Assembly: GCF_002813455.1 (NCBI RefSeq)
Contig: NZ_PHHE01000001.1
Span: 310,001-374,000, forward strand
Reading direction: 5' to 3'
Origin: Pseudomonas baetica
GTDB lineage: Bacteria > Pseudomonadota > Gammaproteobacteria > Pseudomonadales > Pseudomonadaceae
DNA: 64,000 nt
Positions 9,161-17,399 of the stretch are shown in pieces; the first letter of the stretch is position 1; each line of letters opens with the position of its first letter. The translations under genes and the position numbers were made by a program. The notes under the pieces were generated by a model, which was given only the letters and a program-made list of their open reading frames with translations, had not been told where the DNA came from and searched no databases.

Positions 9161-10447
9161 CTAGTTGGCGAAATAACGAAGCACAGAGCCTGCTACATCT
9201 CCTGATGGGGTGGAATAGCCGAAGGCGACTATCTTGCCATCGCCCTGCAACATCACTCCGCGGGAGTTGAAGGAACCAGAGCCTACCGGCGTGGCCACCC
9301 ACCCGGCGCCATTGGCGAACGTGGGATCGCTGTCACCGTTACTCTGAAAGCGAGCTACGACCAACACTGATGCTGATGCTGATGCTGATGCTGGTTTCAT
9401 ACTACCCACCACGACGATTTTGCCGTCGGACTGCTGCCTGGCGCCTGACCACTGGGTATCGTTGTTACCCAGCCGGGTCAGTAAAGGTTTTGCCTGGTTG
9501 AACTGAATATTGAACTTGCCGTCTCGTTCCAGACTTATCAACAGACCCGAATATGAGCGATCAGCGACCCGACCGCAGCCCAGCATTCGCTTGTTCCCTT
9601 GCAGGGTCAGGTCTACCAGTCGTGAATATTGGCCCGTCCCGTTATTGATGACGAATCCCCTGTCGCCGAATGCAGGATCAGGATAGCCCTCACGTGTATA
9701 ACGAACGAACAGCGCTGCCGATGAAGTGCCCGTCGTCAGCAATCCGCAAGCCACAGCGTTGCCATCCTCATCCATCAGCCCACTGAGCAAGTTGACCGCA
9801 GCGGATTGATGATCAGGGTGTTCCACTTTCACATGGCCCCGATGATTGAAAGACAGATCGAGGGTTCCATCGCTCTTGAGCATGAACAAGTAAGCACCGC
9901 CCGCGTTACCTCGTTCTTGATAGGTATGAGCAACCACGATCCGGCCGTCTGCCTGAGCGGTGGCGATACTCTGTCCGCCGTGCTGTTGACTGGGTGCACT
10001 GGCAGCGACGGTATCATTCGTCGCAGCTGGATTGCCGATGATGAGCTGCCCTTGCTCGCCATAAGTCGTGTCCGGTGAACCGTCGGGATGCAAACGAGCA
10101 AGGGCAAGGGAGCTGAGTGTTTCTGCGATTAACAGAATTTTTCCCTGAGACAGGAAGGCAATGGACAATCCCTTTGATTCAGACAGGTTGCCAAACTTGC
10201 CCGACGTGATGCCCCGGGTTCCAAAATCGGGGTCCAGGTTTCCATCGGGCGTTAAGCAGCCGATGAACCAGGATCGGTCAGATACGCCGTTACGCGCCTG
10301 ACCGGTGAAATAGATGGCCTGGCTTGCAGGGTCGATTCGTCCACCAAGAATCAGCGTTTCCGAATAGCCCTCCAGTTTGAGCGTAAAAATACCCGCCTCG
10401 GCAAATCCTGTATCCAGCGATCCTGCATTGTTGACGAGACTATTCAT
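9161..10447 (-). CDS. Delta-60 repeat (predicted seven-bladed propeller) protein 1
   Basis: Function unknown. Seven copies of the delta-60 motif (L/PDxxF[GN]xxG) are spaced about 60 residues apart: LDTGF, LDPDFG, PDTTYG, LDLSFN, PDPAFG, NIQFN, SDPTFA. This predicts a seven-bladed beta-propeller. No signal peptide is seen. 428 aa from MNSLVNN; I chose ATG 10447 because it has AAGGTG upstream and matches the length of its paralogues, although the frame is open to 10573. Between motifs 3 and 4 is a low-complexity Ala/Thr/Ser/Gln stretch, shared in position by all four paralogues. A Ser-Ala hexanucleotide repeat lies near the C-terminus. A lux-box-like dyad lies 72 bp upstream. Confidence 0.85.
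   Translation of the reverse strand: MNSLVNNAGSLDTGFAEAGIFTLKLEGYSETLILGGRIDPASQAIYFTGQARNGVSDRSWFIGCLTPDGNLDPDFGTRGITSGKFGNLSESKGLSIAFLSQGKILLIAETLSSLALARLHPDGSPDTTYGEQGQLIIGNPAATNDTVAASAPSQQHGGQSIATAQADGRIVVAHTYQERGNAGGAYLFMLKSDGTLDLSFNHRGHVKVEHPDHQSAAVNLLSGLMDEDGNAVACGLLTTGTSSAALFVRYTREGYPDPAFGDRGFVINNGTGQYSRLVDLTLQGNKRMLGCGRVADRSYSGLLISLERDGKFNIQFNQAKPLLTRLGNNDTQWSGARQQSDGKIVVVGSMKPASASASASVLVVARFQSNGDSDPTFANGAGWVATPVGSGSFNSRGVMLQGDGKIVAFGYSTPSGDVAGSVLRYFAN
9368..9391. repeat. Hexanucleotide microsatellite (TGATGC)x4
   Basis: Four perfect copies of TGATGC lie inside delta-60 gene 1, encoding a Ser-Ala tract on the minus strand. Copy-number change would alter length without changing frame. 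Confidence 0.85.
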
Positions 10448-10509
10448 GCCTGCACCTTTGGAAACCATTTGTCTGGTCCCCGATTGGATACCGATACGCT
10501 TGGGATATC

Positions 10510-10529
10510 TACTGTCAGACCTGACAGTT
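10510..10529 (-). promoter_or_regulatory. Lux-box-like dyad upstream of delta-60 gene 1
   Basis: ACTGTCA-GACC-TGACAGT is a perfect palindrome of 7-bp arms around 4 bp, in CT-N12-AG layout. Its centre is 72 bp from the ATG at 10447. A TATCCA/TATCGG -10-like element lies about 30 bp downstream on the minus strand. Confidence 0.72.
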
Positions 10530-10596
10530 GACACACAGCCAGTGAAAGGTTTTACGGTCGCTCGACCCGACAAGACCTTTAGTGGACCAGACAGTA

Positions 10597-10628
10597 AAAA
10601 GCCCTGCCTCTCACAAGGCAGGGCTTTT
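10597..10628 (-). terminator. Rho-independent terminator of delta-60 gene 2
   Basis: A 13-bp stem (10597-10609 with 10616-10628) around AGCCCTGCCT/AGGCAGGGCT has T runs on both sides. It lies just after the stop at 10655 on the minus strand and isolates gene 2 from the promoter of gene 1. Confidence 0.9.
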
Positions 10629-10654
10629 GTTGTTTTGCGACGGCTTATGCAAGC

Positions 10655-11944
10655 TCAGGTGTTATAGCGCAACAGCGCGCTTTTACTCTGGGACAAACGG
10701 GCGCAGACAAGAATCTTGCCGTCATCCTGCAAGGTGTTGCCGACAGCGTACTCCGTGCCACTTTCCACGTGGGTGCGGGTCCAGCCCTGGCCATTATTGA
10801 AGTCGTGATCGAGGTTGGCGTTGATAAATCGCGCGACAACGATGTCGGTCTGACCATTTAGTGGACCCACGGCGCCAGTCAGGATGATCTTCCCGTCTTT
10901 TTGAATGGCTACCCCCCGCCAGACGGTGATCGCATTCGGCTCCAGTCGGGTGTAAAGCGGTTTGCCGCCGTTGAAGTCTTTGTTTTCGCTGCCATCACTT
11001 TCAAGGCTGATCATCACGCCGGCGTCGTTGCCGGTAAAACCCACGCCGAGAATTTTTTGGTTGGGCAGGTTAACAATACTGTCAATCAGATTTGCGTTCG
11101 TGTCGTCGGTTACAGTTGCGAATCCATCAACACCAAACGAGGGGTCCCGGTCTCCGTTAGTGTTATAGCGCGCGAACATGGCCGGACTCGGTACAGACAT
11201 TTCCGTAATCAAATTACCGCAGCACAGGTACTTGCCGTCCTCCTGAACCAGGAGGTTTCGCAGTACCGTGCCGGTGAACCGGTCATCAGGATGAAAGACC
11301 ATGAAGTAGCCAATCTGATTGAGGCTCAGATCGAGCGTTCCGTCCTCATTCAGCCTAATAATCAGGCCTTGTAGTGTTCCCCAGTTAAAAAAATAATTGA
11401 TGTGCGCCAGGATCTTTCCGTCCGACAACACTTGCATGCCTGATCGGGCGCTGGCGCTGGCACTGCTCGCCTGCGTCGTGGCCGTGGGGGATGTTGCTGC
11501 AGGTGGCGAGAGGACAATATCGAATACGGCGTTGCCCTGACCAGCGAATGTCCGATCGGGCAAGCCCTTGGTATCGAAGCGCGAAAAGGCGGCTGCGTCC
11601 TGTGCTGCAGAACCGGCAACCGTGCAAAACACCAGTATTTTGCCGGCCGGCCCGAACGTGATTGCGTTGACCCGTAACAGCGAGAAGTCGCCATACGCTC
11701 CTTTTGCGAAACCGTCATTGCCAAAACGGGTATCGAGTGTGCCGTCTAAATGGAAACGACCGAGGATGAGCGTCGGGCGCTCTTGGCGATCGCTGGTACC
11801 CGCGCAGTAGATCTGCTGATCCGGGCCGATGGCGACGCAGTCGATGCGGAAATTCGGATAGCCGGGGACACTGATGCGTTTGACACCCTCGATACCGAAT
11901 GTCGGGTCGAGCTGTCCCGCCCCCGTCTTGTTTTGAATTGTCAT
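10655..11944 (-). CDS. Delta-60 repeat (predicted seven-bladed propeller) protein 2
   Basis: Paralogue of the neighbouring delta-60 proteins; role unknown. Seven motifs are visible: LDPTFG, LDTRFG, PDRTFA, LDLSLN, RDPSFG, NKDFN, LDHDFN. Between motifs 3 and 4 lies a low-complexity insert rich in Pro, Ala, Thr and Ser (SPPAATSPTATTQ, then SSASASA). 429 aa, no signal peptide or membrane segment. The ATG at 11944 has GGAGCG upstream. The gene stands alone between its own promoter dyad (12009-12028) and its own terminator, so it is monocistronic. Delta-60/DUF5122 proteins are predicted beta-propellers; a binding or lectin-like role is inference. Confidence 0.85.
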   Translation of the reverse strand: MTIQNKTGAGQLDPTFGIEGVKRISVPGYPNFRIDCVAIGPDQQIYCAGTSDRQERPTLILGRFHLDGTLDTRFGNDGFAKGAYGDFSLLRVNAITFGPAGKILVFCTVAGSAAQDAAAFSRFDTKGLPDRTFAGQGNAVFDIVLSPPAATSPTATTQASSASASARSGMQVLSDGKILAHINYFFNWGTLQGLIIRLNEDGTLDLSLNQIGYFMVFHPDDRFTGTVLRNLLVQEDGKYLCCGNLITEMSVPSPAMFARYNTNGDRDPSFGVDGFATVTDDTNANLIDSIVNLPNQKILGVGFTGNDAGVMISLESDGSENKDFNGGKPLYTRLEPNAITVWRGVAIQKDGKIILTGAVGPLNGQTDIVVARFINANLDHDFNNGQGWTRTHVESGTEYAVGNTLQDDGKILVCARLSQSKSALLRYNT

Positions 11945-12008
11945 CGTTCACGCTCCAGCACTAAAGGAAAAACCAGCCTCGATTAGAGTGCGCGGGGAGG
12001 GCGCGGTC

Positions 12009-12028
12009 TACTGTCAACTCTGACAGTA
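12009..12028 (-). promoter_or_regulatory. Lux-box-like dyad upstream of delta-60 gene 2
   Basis: TACTGTCA-ACTC-TGACAGTA is a perfect palindrome; the symmetry continues to 10-bp arms (12007-12030). Its centre is 74 bp from the ATG at 11944. A TAATCG -10-like element lies about 34 bp downstream on the minus strand. Confidence 0.75.
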
Positions 12029-12081
12029 GACATCTGCAGAAAATGTACGCCAAGGGTCGCCGTCGCCAGCATCAGCAAGCA

Positions 12082-12116
12082 AGCAGCCCTGCCACGCCCA
12101 TGGCGGCGGGGCTGCT
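12082..12116. terminator. Possible terminator after delta-60 gene 3
   Basis: A 12-bp stem (AGCAGCCCTGCC with GGCGGGGCTGCT, one wobble) lies 36 bp beyond the stop of delta-60 gene 3. The T-run is on the plus-strand side, so termination of the minus-strand transcript is less certain than at its neighbours. Confidence 0.45.
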
Positions 12117-12151
12117 GTTTTTCAAACAACGAGAGCGTTGATCAAGTCCAT

Positions 12152-13360
12152 TCAACCGTGATATCGCGTGACGGACGGCTGATTTGTTTTTCTCCCGACA
12201 ACGACGATTCGAGAGGTTGTCTGGACGCCCACATCGCTTAGTTGGTGAGGGGTATGTTCAGCATTCGGATTGCTAAGGCCGGTGGTAGAAAAGCTTGTGT
12301 CAATCTGGCCATCTCGGGTAATGCGACCTACGACAGTCAAGCGCGTGTCGACCTCTCCCGCCATGACAATCGAGCCCTCTGGATCAATCACTGCCGAGCT
12401 CCATCGCAACTTTCTAAAGGCTATTTTACTAATGACATCCTTGCCGTCATTGAAGCTGATGTCATCGGTGCCATCCCTGAGTTTTCGTGTCACCCAGCCG
12501 CTGTCACCCTTTGCAATCGCCCCGACGGCGATGAGGCGGTCATCCGTCTGGAGCAGCAGTCTGGTGACTCGGACAGGGCCTTCGCTTGATGAAAATGCTG
12601 TGATGCCGCCCTCTTTGCCAAAGGTCGGGTCAGGCTGACCGGTTGACGTATATCCGGCGATAAAACCCTGATCGGCCGTCGATCCTGCCAAAACGATTCG
12701 ACCGCTGACTTGTGCTGCCACCCCGACGGTCGAAGTGTCCTGCCCCTTATACCGGAAGAAGATATAGCCTCGCCCGTCGAGAGCGGTATCCAGCTTGCCG
12801 TCAAGCGTCAGTTGCAGCACCAGGCCCCAGTGCTGACAGGGTCCGGGTGCGCTGTTATTGAAGGAGACGAGGATCTTTACCGCGTCAGTAATCGTTGCCG
12901 AGGTGGAAAGTGAGGTCGTTGCCTGGGGGGGAGAGGGTGGAGGCACATCGAACTTGAATTTCCCGAAGACCAGATTCGCGGAGCCATTGCCATTGAAAAG
13001 CGCAACCGCTGGATAGTGGGGAGCCAGACTGCTGTCACGGACATGCCCGGTTACTAAAATCTGGTCGTCGTTGACGATGGTCAGTGTGGAGGGTGTTGAA
13101 AAGCTCCCGGGGGCACCGAATCTGTCTTCCGAGTAGCCGGTGCCGTCAGGTCCGAAGGTGGTATCGAGCAGCCCCTCCTTATCGAGCCGGAATAACTTGA
13201 AGCTGTTGGTGCCGTTGATAACGCCAACGATCTTGCCTTGATCAGGGCCCACGCGGGTCAATACCGCAATGGCTTTGACTTCGGTTCCTTCCAGTATTCG
13301 AGTCCCGAACTCCCCAAAGCTGAAATCCAGGGTACTGGGTGCATGTGTTGACTCAATCAT
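12152..13360 (-). CDS. Delta-60 repeat (predicted seven-bladed propeller) protein 3
   Basis: Third paralogue, 402 aa, the shortest of the four. Seven motif positions can be traced: LDFSFG, LDTTFG, a degenerate NLVFGKF, LDTALD, PDPTFG, DISFN, IDTSFS. The variable insert between motifs 3 and 4 is Pro/Ser/Thr-rich (VPPPSPPQATTSLSTSATIT). The ATG at 13360 is preceded by TTGGAGGCG, a strong Shine-Dalgarno. No export signal is seen. It has its own lux-box-like dyad centred 82 bp upstream. Function unknown; co-regulation with the Tc toxin is the only functional clue. Confidence 0.85.
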   Translation of the reverse strand: MIESTHAPSTLDFSFGEFGTRILEGTEVKAIAVLTRVGPDQGKIVGVINGTNSFKLFRLDKEGLLDTTFGPDGTGYSEDRFGAPGSFSTPSTLTIVNDDQILVTGHVRDSSLAPHYPAVALFNGNGSANLVFGKFKFDVPPPSPPQATTSLSTSATITDAVKILVSFNNSAPGPCQHWGLVLQLTLDGKLDTALDGRGYIFFRYKGQDTSTVGVAAQVSGRIVLAGSTADQGFIAGYTSTGQPDPTFGKEGGITAFSSSEGPVRVTRLLLQTDDRLIAVGAIAKGDSGWVTRKLRDGTDDISFNDGKDVISKIAFRKLRWSSAVIDPEGSIVMAGEVDTRLTVVGRITRDGQIDTSFSTTGLSNPNAEHTPHQLSDVGVQTTSRIVVVGRKTNQPSVTRYHG

Positions 13361-13432
13361 GACGCCTCCAAGAGGATTCCCTTGCGCAGCGCAGGGGGTA
13401 GGCGTGATTTAGCTCATTTTAAGACAGCAGGT

Positions 13433-13452
13433 AACTGTCATGGTTGACAGCT
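13433..13452 (-). promoter_or_regulatory. Lux-box-like dyad upstream of delta-60 gene 3
   Basis: AACTGTCA-TGGT-TGACAGCT has one mismatch in 8-bp arms and keeps CT-N12-AG. Its centre is 82 bp from the ATG at 13360. A TAAATC -10-like element lies about 33 bp downstream on the minus strand. Confidence 0.7.
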
Positions 13453-13563
13453 GGCTCATGGCTATCGTCTGGTCGCCACTGTTGAGTCGAACGAAACAAG
13501 GCATTGATGTATGGGGAGCACGCTGCTTGTCGGACAAGTGGGCCCTCCACCGATGTGGAGATG

Positions 13564-13593
13564 AAAAAAAGCCCCGCCCTTCACAGGGCGGGG
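13564..13593 (-). terminator. Rho-independent terminator of delta-60 gene 4
   Basis: The stem CCCCGCCCT/AGGGCGGGG (13572-13580 with 13585-13593) has a 4-nt loop. It is followed on the minus strand by a run of T (13564-13570). It lies 38 bp past the stop at 13631. Confidence 0.88.
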
Positions 13594-13630
13594 TGACGCA
13601 GAGCAGGCAAACTTTGTGTCGGGTTCAACT

Positions 13631-14917
13631 CTACCCATGGAAACGAAAGATCACGCCCTGAGTCAACGACTTCAACTGAAAGCCCCCAACGAGGATTTTT
13701 CCATCATCCTGCAGAGTGAGGGCGCCCAAAAGGCTAATGGCCTCGGTTGCATGGCTGGCCCAACCTTTACCGTTGAAAGAGAGATCATATTTCGCGTCGC
13801 TCAGCAGTCTGGCCACGATGACGTCTTCTTTATTTGCGCCTGGGTCGCGGGTGCTGCCGAGCAGAACGATTTTGCCGTCGGGCTGCATGACGGCGCGATC
13901 CCATGAGGTGTACTGGAAATCCAGTTGGGTCAGCAAAGGTTGCCCATGGTGGAACTGAATATTGGATTTGCCATCCGGTTCAAGGCTGATCAAAAGGCCT
14001 TGCTCTCTCGCGGCTGCCCACCCGATCGCCAGCAGCCGATTGTTTGGTTGGCGAATAATCGCTCTGATGGTCGTGTACTGCGTTGACGGCGATGAGTAAA
14101 CGAGAAATCCGCCGTTGGCAAAAGCGGGATCAGGCCGACCGTCCGGGGTGTAGTACGCGAAGAAGGGCATTGAGCGCCCGGAACGGAGCAAAAGATTGCC
14201 ACCGACCATGATCCTGCCCATTTCGTCGATGTAACCGCTGCTGATTGTTATGGCATTGGGGTCGTGTTCCGGATGAACCACCTGGAGGTAACCCTTTCCA
14301 TTGAAGGTAGTGTCCAGAGTGCCATCAATGTTCAGCAAATAGGCGTAGGGTATGGGGGTCGAGTCAACGGCCGTGAAGGTTCTTACGATCAGGATCTGAC
14401 CGTCTGCCGATGCGCTGACGCTGTATGAAGCGTCTTGGTTCTGACGTTTCGATTGTTCGGGGGCCTGAGTCTGCACGTCTTGGGGGCCTGGCAAAGTCAC
14501 CTGGCCGTCGGATCCGAATTTGCGGTCCAGTGTGCCGTCGCTGAAGAACCGCGCCAGTATGGGGGTTGTACCTGACTCTCCTATCAGGAGAAGTTTGCCA
14601 TCGGCCAGCAGGATGATGGAAAGACCAGTGGAGAACGGGTGGCTGCCAAATGAACCGGTGGCAATGCCATCTACGGCAAAGGTTTCATCCAGCCGCCCTT
14701 CTGTTAACAAACGGCCTAATATGTAGCTCGTGGGGAAGTCATTCTTGGCATCGCCGGTAAAATAAATGCGCTCCAGTGTTGAAGGGGGTTGCGCTGTAAC
14801 GCCGAAAAGCAGGGTTCGCGATCCGACGTCAGGAATGTTCAGGTGAAAAACGCCTTTATCGCCAAAGCTGTCATCAAGCGTACCGGCGAGTCGGGCTGAC
14901 GGGCTGAGGGTGTCCAT
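13631..14917 (-). CDS. Delta-60 repeat (predicted seven-bladed propeller) protein 4
   Basis: Fourth paralogue, 428 aa, closest in layout to protein 1 (both have IYFTG near residue 50 and a GLSI...GK(I/L)LLI segment near residue 100). Motifs: LDDSFG, LDETFA, LDRKFG, LDTTFN, PDPAFA, NIQFH, YDLSFN. A Gln/Ser-rich low-complexity insert lies between motifs 3 and 4. The ATG at 14917 has AAGGAGCG upstream. It is monocistronic, with a dyad 70 bp upstream and its own terminator. It lies next to pyk, which marks the right border of the inserted delta-60 block. Confidence 0.85.
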   Translation of the reverse strand: MDTLSPSARLAGTLDDSFGDKGVFHLNIPDVGSRTLLFGVTAQPPSTLERIYFTGDAKNDFPTSYILGRLLTEGRLDETFAVDGIATGSFGSHPFSTGLSIILLADGKLLLIGESGTTPILARFFSDGTLDRKFGSDGQVTLPGPQDVQTQAPEQSKRQNQDASYSVSASADGQILIVRTFTAVDSTPIPYAYLLNIDGTLDTTFNGKGYLQVVHPEHDPNAITISSGYIDEMGRIMVGGNLLLRSGRSMPFFAYYTPDGRPDPAFANGGFLVYSSPSTQYTTIRAIIRQPNNRLLAIGWAAAREQGLLISLEPDGKSNIQFHHGQPLLTQLDFQYTSWDRAVMQPDGKIVLLGSTRDPGANKEDVIVARLLSDAKYDLSFNGKGWASHATEAISLLGALTLQDDGKILVGGFQLKSLTQGVIFRFHG

Positions 14918-14977
14918 ATAACGCTCCTTGAATGGATTGTTTGCGGCTCAAGTAGCTGCCCATCCTCCTGACGCGTC

Positions 14978-14997
14978 TACTGGCAGGTCTGACAGTT
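14978..14997 (-). promoter_or_regulatory. Lux-box-like dyad upstream of delta-60 gene 4
   Basis: TACTGGCA-GGTC-TGACAGTT keeps CT-N12-AG with one arm mismatch (GGCA against TGACA). Its centre is 70 bp from the ATG at 14917. A TACTTG -10-like element lies about 35 bp downstream on the minus strand. Confidence 0.68.
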
Positions 14998-15053
14998 GAT
15001 ATTCGTTTTTGTTTGTGCTTTCAAAGTGAGATGATCAATCTCAGCAGATAAAG

Positions 15054-15085
15054 AAAAGCCCCGCCATTCACATGGCGGGGCTTTT
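15054..15085 (-). terminator. Bidirectional terminator after pyruvate kinase
   Basis: A 14-bp perfect stem, AAAAGCCCCGCCAT with its complement, has a 4-nt loop and T-rich flanks on both strands. It lies 74 bp past the pyk stop and insulates the delta-60 promoter from pyk transcription. Confidence 0.92.
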
Positions 15086-15123
15086 CTTTTTTCAGCAGCC
15101 GGTCACTCGACCCACACAAACCC

Positions 15124-15150
15124 TGTGGGAGCGGGCTTGCCCGCGAAGAG
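15124..15150. repeat. Single REP element
   Basis: GTGGGAGCGGGCTTGCCCGCG followed by AAGAGG is one copy of the Pseudomonas REP palindrome. It lies between the pyk terminator and the pyk stop codon. Confidence 0.75.
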
Positions 15151-15158
15151 GCCGGAAC

Positions 15159-16610
15159 TCAGACCTGCGGGTCGCCCACGTGCAGGATCTTCATGCCGTT
15201 GGTGCCGCCGGTGGTGTGGTAGCTGTCGCCCTTGGTCAGGATGACCCAGTCGCCTTTTTCCACAACGCCGCGTTTGACCAGCTCGTCGATCGCCTTCTGG
15301 CTGACTTCGTGCGGTTCCAGCGAAGCCGGGTCGAACGGAATGGTGTACACGCCACGGAACATCGCTGCGCGCGCCTGGGTCTCGCGGTGTGGCGAGTAGG
15401 CGTAGATCGGCACCGAAGAACGGATGCGCGACATGATCAGCGGGGTGTAGCCACTTTCGGTCAGGGCGATGATCGCCTTGACGCCCGGGAAGTGGTTGGC
15501 GGTGTACATGGTCGCCAGCGCGATGCTTTCGTCGCAGCGGGTGAACTCCTTGCCGATACGGTGGCTGGAGGTCTTGCCGGTCGGGTGCTTTTCAGCGCCG
15601 ACGCAGATGCGCGCCATCGCTTGCACGGCTTCCAGCGGATACAGGCCAGCGGCGGATTCGGCCGAGAGCATCACGGCGTCGGTGTAGTCGAGCACGGCGT
15701 TGGCCACGTCGGACACTTCGGCACGGGTCGGCATCGGGTTCTGGATCATCGACTCCATCATCTGGGTCGCAACGATCACAGCCTTGTTGTGGCGGCGTGC
15801 GTGCAGAATGATTTTCTTCTGAATGCCCACCAGCTCGGCGTCGCCGATTTCCACACCGAGGTCACCACGGGCAACCATCACCGCATCGGAGGCCTTGATC
15901 AGGCCGTCGAGGGTTTCGTCGTCGGCCACGGCTTCGGCGCGTTCGATCTTCGCCACCAGCCAGGCGGTGCCGCCGGCTTCGTCGCGCAGTTGACGGGCGT
16001 ATTCCATGTCGGCAGCGTCACGCGGGAAGGACACCGCGAGGTAGTCGACTTCCATTTCCGCGGCGAGCTTGATGTCGGCCTTGTCTTTTTCAGTCAGGGC
16101 CGGTGCGGTCAGGCCGCCACCGCGACGGTTGATGCCTTTGTGGTCGGACAGCGGGCCGCCGATGGTCACAGTGCAATGCAGTTCAGTGGCAGTGGCGGTA
16201 TCAACGCGCATCACCACGCGGCCGTCGTCGAGCAGAAGCTCGTCGCCCACGCCGCAGTCCTTGACCAGATCCGGGTAGTCGATGCCGACCACTTGCTGGT
16301 TGCCTTCGGTCAATGGATGGCTGGTGGAGAAAGTGAACTGGTCACCGATCTTCAGCTCGATCTTTTTGTTGGCGAATTTGGCGATACGAATTTTCGGGCC
16401 TTGCAGGTCACCGAGCAGGGCGACGAAGCGGCCGTGCTTGGCAGCAAGGTCACGCACCAGCTTCGCGCGAGCCTTGTGCTCGTCGGGGGTGCCGTGGGAG
16501 AAGTTCAGACGGGCGACGTCCAGACCAGCCAGAATCAGCTGTTCGAGAACTTCCGGCGAGTTACTGGCCGGGCCAAGGGTAGCGACGATTTTGGTACGAC
16601 GGACGGACAT
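15159..16610 (-). CDS. pyk: Pyruvate kinase
   Basis: It converts phosphoenolpyruvate and ADP to pyruvate and ATP, the last step of glycolysis; cytosolic tetramer in the family. 483 aa, matching Pseudomonas PykA-type enzymes. Motifs: TKIVATLGPAS at the N-terminus, NFSHG, GDLQGPKIRI, the active-site segment WLVAKIERAEAV with the catalytic Lys, and the Mg-binding MVARGDLGVEI. The C-terminal allosteric domain is complete. The ATG at 16610 is the only sensible start. By recalled synteny it equals PA4329; in PAO1 it directly neighbours the enoyl-CoA hydratase, so the delta-60 block here looks inserted. Confidence 0.96.
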   Translation of the reverse strand: MSVRRTKIVATLGPASNSPEVLEQLILAGLDVARLNFSHGTPDEHKARAKLVRDLAAKHGRFVALLGDLQGPKIRIAKFANKKIELKIGDQFTFSTSHPLTEGNQQVVGIDYPDLVKDCGVGDELLLDDGRVVMRVDTATATELHCTVTIGGPLSDHKGINRRGGGLTAPALTEKDKADIKLAAEMEVDYLAVSFPRDAADMEYARQLRDEAGGTAWLVAKIERAEAVADDETLDGLIKASDAVMVARGDLGVEIGDAELVGIQKKIILHARRHNKAVIVATQMMESMIQNPMPTRAEVSDVANAVLDYTDAVMLSAESAAGLYPLEAVQAMARICVGAEKHPTGKTSSHRIGKEFTRCDESIALATMYTANHFPGVKAIIALTESGYTPLIMSRIRSSVPIYAYSPHRETQARAAMFRGVYTIPFDPASLEPHEVSQKAIDELVKRGVVEKGDWVILTKGDSYHTTGGTNGMKILHVGDPQV

Positions 16611-16782
16611 GCAAAGACTCCTGAGTTCAAGCGCAGGCAGAGGCTACTATGCTCTTGGGGTGTAGTCATTGTTCGAATGCACTACTTATCGTTTTCTTTA
16701 TTGAACGTGGCAACTTTGGGACAAACGCGCCTGAAGATTTCCGACGATGGGTCGATACAGAGCTCAAGACAGGAGAACCCCC

Positions 16783-17169
16783 ATGCGATTGTTGCCCATT
16801 GCCGCCCTTGCCCTCAGCGTCGCCGCCGTCACGGGCTGCACCCGTTGGTCGATGAACCATCATTTGAACAACGCCTACAGCGCCTATGACCGCGGCAATT
16901 GCGAGCAGGTGATGCTCGAGCTGTCCAAGGTCGAACGTGCCAGCCGGGCGCGCCCGTATGTGTGGCCGGAAGTGTCGATGATGCGCGGCCAGTGCCTTGA
17001 GCGGCAGAAGATGTTTGTCGATGCAGCGCAGACCTATCAGTTCATCATCGCTTCGTACCCCAATAGCGAGTATGCCTACCGTGCCCGTGCACGCCTGGAA
17101 ACCCTGCAGAGCCTGGGCCATTACCCGACCCGCAGCGCTGCCGCCGTCGTGCGTCCAACGCGCTTTTGA
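16783..17169 (+). CDS. Small TPR-like lipoprotein
   Basis: A 128-aa predicted lipoprotein with signal sequence MRLLPIAALALSVAAVTGC and lipobox VTGC, so it is probably acylated at Cys-19 and membrane-anchored facing the periplasm. The mature part is helical (NNAYSAYDRGNCEQVMLELSKV, then QTYQFIIASYPNSEYAYRARARL), resembling one or two tetratricopeptide repeats as in BamD/YbgF-type proteins. The start at 16783 was chosen because CAGGAGA precedes it and the signal peptide begins there. It is divergent from pyk. The precise role is unknown. Confidence 0.85.
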   Translation: MRLLPIAALALSVAAVTGCTRWSMNHHLNNAYSAYDRGNCEQVMLELSKVERASRARPYVWPEVSMMRGQCLERQKMFVDAAQTYQFIIASYPNSEYAYRARARLETLQSLGHYPTRSAAAVVRPTRF

Positions 17170-17195
17170 TGGCAGTTGTCATACAAAATCTGGCC

Positions 17196-17207
17196 GGTTG
17201 TACAACC
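17196..17207. promoter_or_regulatory. Perfect 12-bp palindrome GGTTGTACAACC
   Basis: This dyad sits in the 230-bp gap before the PilZ gene, with a TATAGT -10-like hexamer a few bases downstream. It could be an operator overlapping the promoter of the PilZ gene. The evidence is symmetry and position only. Confidence 0.35.
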
Positions 17208-17399
17208 TGAGCTATAGTCGAATGAATCGGGTTTAGAGCCGAGTCTCTAATGTGCCCGTGCAACACCTGCGACTGGCAGTTGTAAGGTGACGGCGATGTC
17301 GCGATCGTCACACCGGAAGCGGGGAGAGCGAGCCTGCGCACAGGTTCGTTCCGAAGCAAAGGTGCGGCTCTGTGAGGGGCCTTGCATGGCGAACTGCGC

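Noticed and set aside
9161..14917. The tandem delta-60 genes as fragments of one broken RTX/adhesin gene
   Set aside because: Each has its own start, strong Shine-Dalgarno and promoter dyad, three of the four have clear terminators, and each holds a complete set of seven motifs.
15072..16889. A 605-codon plus-strand frame antisense to pyk
   Set aside because: It is the mirror of pyruvate kinase codon structure and starts in a terminator/REP region.
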